Source: Candidatus Rokuibacteriota bacterium (GTDB taxonomy: Bacteria; JAUVQV01). Taken from it: a stretch of 5,430 bases of DNA. This document shows, one piece after another, positions 4,251 to 5,430 of this stretch. The DNA lies in assembly GCA_030597995.1 (NCBI GenBank), contig JAUVQV010000089.1, positions 1-5,430 on the forward strand, given 5' to 3'. Positions within the stretch are counted from its first letter, which is position 1; every line of letters starts with the position of its first letter. The notes beneath the pieces are model-generated. The model saw only the letters and a program-made list of their open reading frames with translations, made no database searches and was not told the origin of the DNA. The position numbers and the translations under genes are program-made.

Positions 4251-5430
4251 TCAGTTGTCGATTCGGTGCCAGCTGAGCTTGGTGGCGTAGGCCTGGGCGG
4301 AAAAGAGGTTGATCGCGTCACAGCTGTAGAGGATCGAGGCGTTGCCGGCCCCCAGGACATCGATGTTCGAGGGGGCGAGGGTAATCAAGGCCCCGATGAT
4401 CAGCGTGTTGCCGGCGATTCCGGACACCGCATCGGCGATGATCGCCCCTTTGAACGTGATGGCGTTCTGCTGATCCAGCTCTCTCGCCTTTCGCGCGGTC
4501 AGATAGGCGTCAACCTGCTCCTCAGGCAGCAGATTCGGATCGTAATTCGCGTTCAGGGTGGCGTCATAATCGGCATCGCCGGCATTTAAATAGGGGTTCA
4601 CAATAGTGGGTTTGCCGTCCGCTTCAGACGGGTCGGCAATCGTGGGTGCCGAGACTTTCCAGGCGTTCGGGTCGAAGAGCGGGTTGTGCACGATGAGCAC
4701 CCCACCCCCGTCCCTGATGTCGGTGTTGAAATAGGTGTCCATGGCGTTGTAGTTGAGAATGAAGTCGTCGTTGACGAACACGATCTCGCGGTGGGTCTCC
4801 GGCGGGGCGCCCGCCGCGGGAAAGCTCCCCCCCATCAGGTTCTCCAGCCCCCCCTCGGGGAGTCCGAGGGCCTCGTCTACCGAAGAGGGGATGGTGTACC
4901 CCCCGCTGTTGTGGTCGTAGGGGGTCGGGGTGCCGCCCTCGCTCCCGTCCAGATTGGATGACCCTCCTCCGGGGGGGCACCCGGCCCCGTCATCCGGGCA
5001 GACCAGAGACCCGGGCGGGACATTCACCCCGGCGTGGGCCTCGCTGCAGGTCCCTCCCAGGGTGCCGTCCGCGTCGTGGCTGCGGCCGTCGATGAGGATA
5101 TTGCCGGTGATCTCCACATTCGATGCCGCCGTCACCGCGCCGCTCGCCTCTATCGCGAACGGGCTGCGGGAAACGTCCAGGCTGATAGTGCGGTGGCTTC
5201 CCTCCGGGTTGTCGGGGTCGTCCGACGGGTCGCGACGGCCGATGGAGGTAATCTGGCTCACCGGGAAGGCGTCGGCGGGAGTATCGAAGCCCGCGTCGGG
5301 GTATCCGAAACAGCCGTCGGCCCCCGGATTGCAACTGGTGTATAAGACATAGTCGGTGCTAACCCCGTCGATATCCTCATCCAACAGGTCCTGCTTGAAC
5401 CGGATCGTGACGCTGAAGGCCCCGATGGCA
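4251..5430 (-). CDS. Probable PilX-like type IV pilus assembly protein (partial, N-terminus beyond window)
   Basis: The frame is open from the window edge to the TGA at 4251-4253, giving 392 visible residues with no convincing start. A TTG at 5382-5384 could open the frame, but it remains open upstream (for example AFSVTIRFKQ), so the true N-terminus, with any prepilin leader, lies outside. Visible features are an extracytoplasmic-type composition rich in Gly, Asn, Asp and Pro; several Cys in short pairs (CNPGADGC and CPDDGAGC) suited to disulfides; a beta-rich stretch ASGAVTAASNVEITGNILID followed by GRSHDADG; a low-complexity PPGGGSSN region; and a C-terminal FKGAIIAD...GNTLIIGALITL block ending in SWHRIDN. 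I associate this pattern with long PilX N-terminal-domain pilus assembly proteins of Geobacter-like and acidobacterial genomes, from memory. It could instead be another surface or adhesin-like protein. It is convergent with the cytochrome gene. Confidence 0.5.
   Translation of the reverse strand, partial: AIGAFSVTIRFKQDLLDEDIDGVSTDYVLYTSCNPGADGCFGYPDAGFDTPADAFPVSQITSIGRRDPSDDPDNPEGSHRTISLDVSRSPFAIEASGAVTAASNVEITGNILIDGRSHDADGTLGGTCSEAHAGVNVPPGSLVCPDDGAGCPPGGGSSNLDGSEGGTPTPYDHNSGGYTIPSSVDEALGLPEGGLENLMGGSFPAAGAPPETHREIVFVNDDFILNYNAMDTYFNTDIRDGGGVLIVHNPLFDPNAWKVSAPTIADPSEADGKPTIVNPYLNAGDADYDATLNANYDPNLLPEEQVDAYLTARKARELDQQNAITFKGAIIADAVSGIAGNTLIIGALITLAPSNIDVLGAGNASILYSCDAINLFSAQAYATKLSWHRIDN

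Noticed and set aside
5382..5384. TTG at 5382-5384 as the true start of the minus-strand pilus-type gene
   Set aside because: The frame stays open and protein-like to the window edge (AFSVTIRFKQ just upstream), so the gene most likely starts outside the window.

Overview
The window is GC-rich bacterial DNA with three complete protein genes and one partial one, separated by intergenic blocks full of palindromic repeats. A large multiheme c-type cytochrome, a probable type IV pilus accessory protein and repeated C-rich/G-rich palindromes suggest an anaerobic or metal/mineral-respiring bacterium. A Desulfuromonadia/Geobacter-like member of the Desulfobacterota would fit, but no taxonomic marker is present, and Acidobacteriota, Nitrospirota or a candidate phylum remain possible.

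Layout. Positions 1-134 are AT-richer intergenic DNA with no gene I can support. Positions 135-324 hold a palindromic repeat array (copy A) that ends in a hairpin and runs into the last codons of greA. greA (318-797, minus) encodes a GreA-type transcript cleavage factor. It is divergent from a queuosine-precursor transporter gene of the YhhQ/VUT family (879-1577, plus). The 80-odd bases between them carry back-to-back promoter-like elements around a short dyad. A promoter-like element near 1605-1633 precedes a 701-residue secreted multiheme cytochrome (1692-3797, plus) with 22 heme-binding motifs arranged as two homologous modules. A second copy of the palindromic array (copy B, 3815-4044) follows, then structured non-coding DNA (4045-4193). 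A minus-strand terminator (4194-4230) closes the last gene, a minus-strand ORF (4251 to the window edge) resembling PilX-type pilus assembly proteins, whose N-terminus lies outside the window.

How the genes relate. greA and yhhQ are housekeeping-type genes with no evident link to the cytochrome. The cytochrome looks like a single-gene transcription unit acting outside the inner membrane in electron transfer. A pilus-related gene lies convergently downstream of it; the two together would suit extracellular electron transfer, but adjacency is the only evidence here. The most unusual content is the cytochrome itself: a tandem-duplicated multiheme protein with paired CX3CH sites, an added heme pair in the second module and a proline/arginine-rich linker made of a 26-residue tandem repeat. 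The two near-identical palindromic arrays bracketing about 3.5 kb are the second point of interest. I see no defence system, CRISPR array, tRNA, rRNA or intact transposase.
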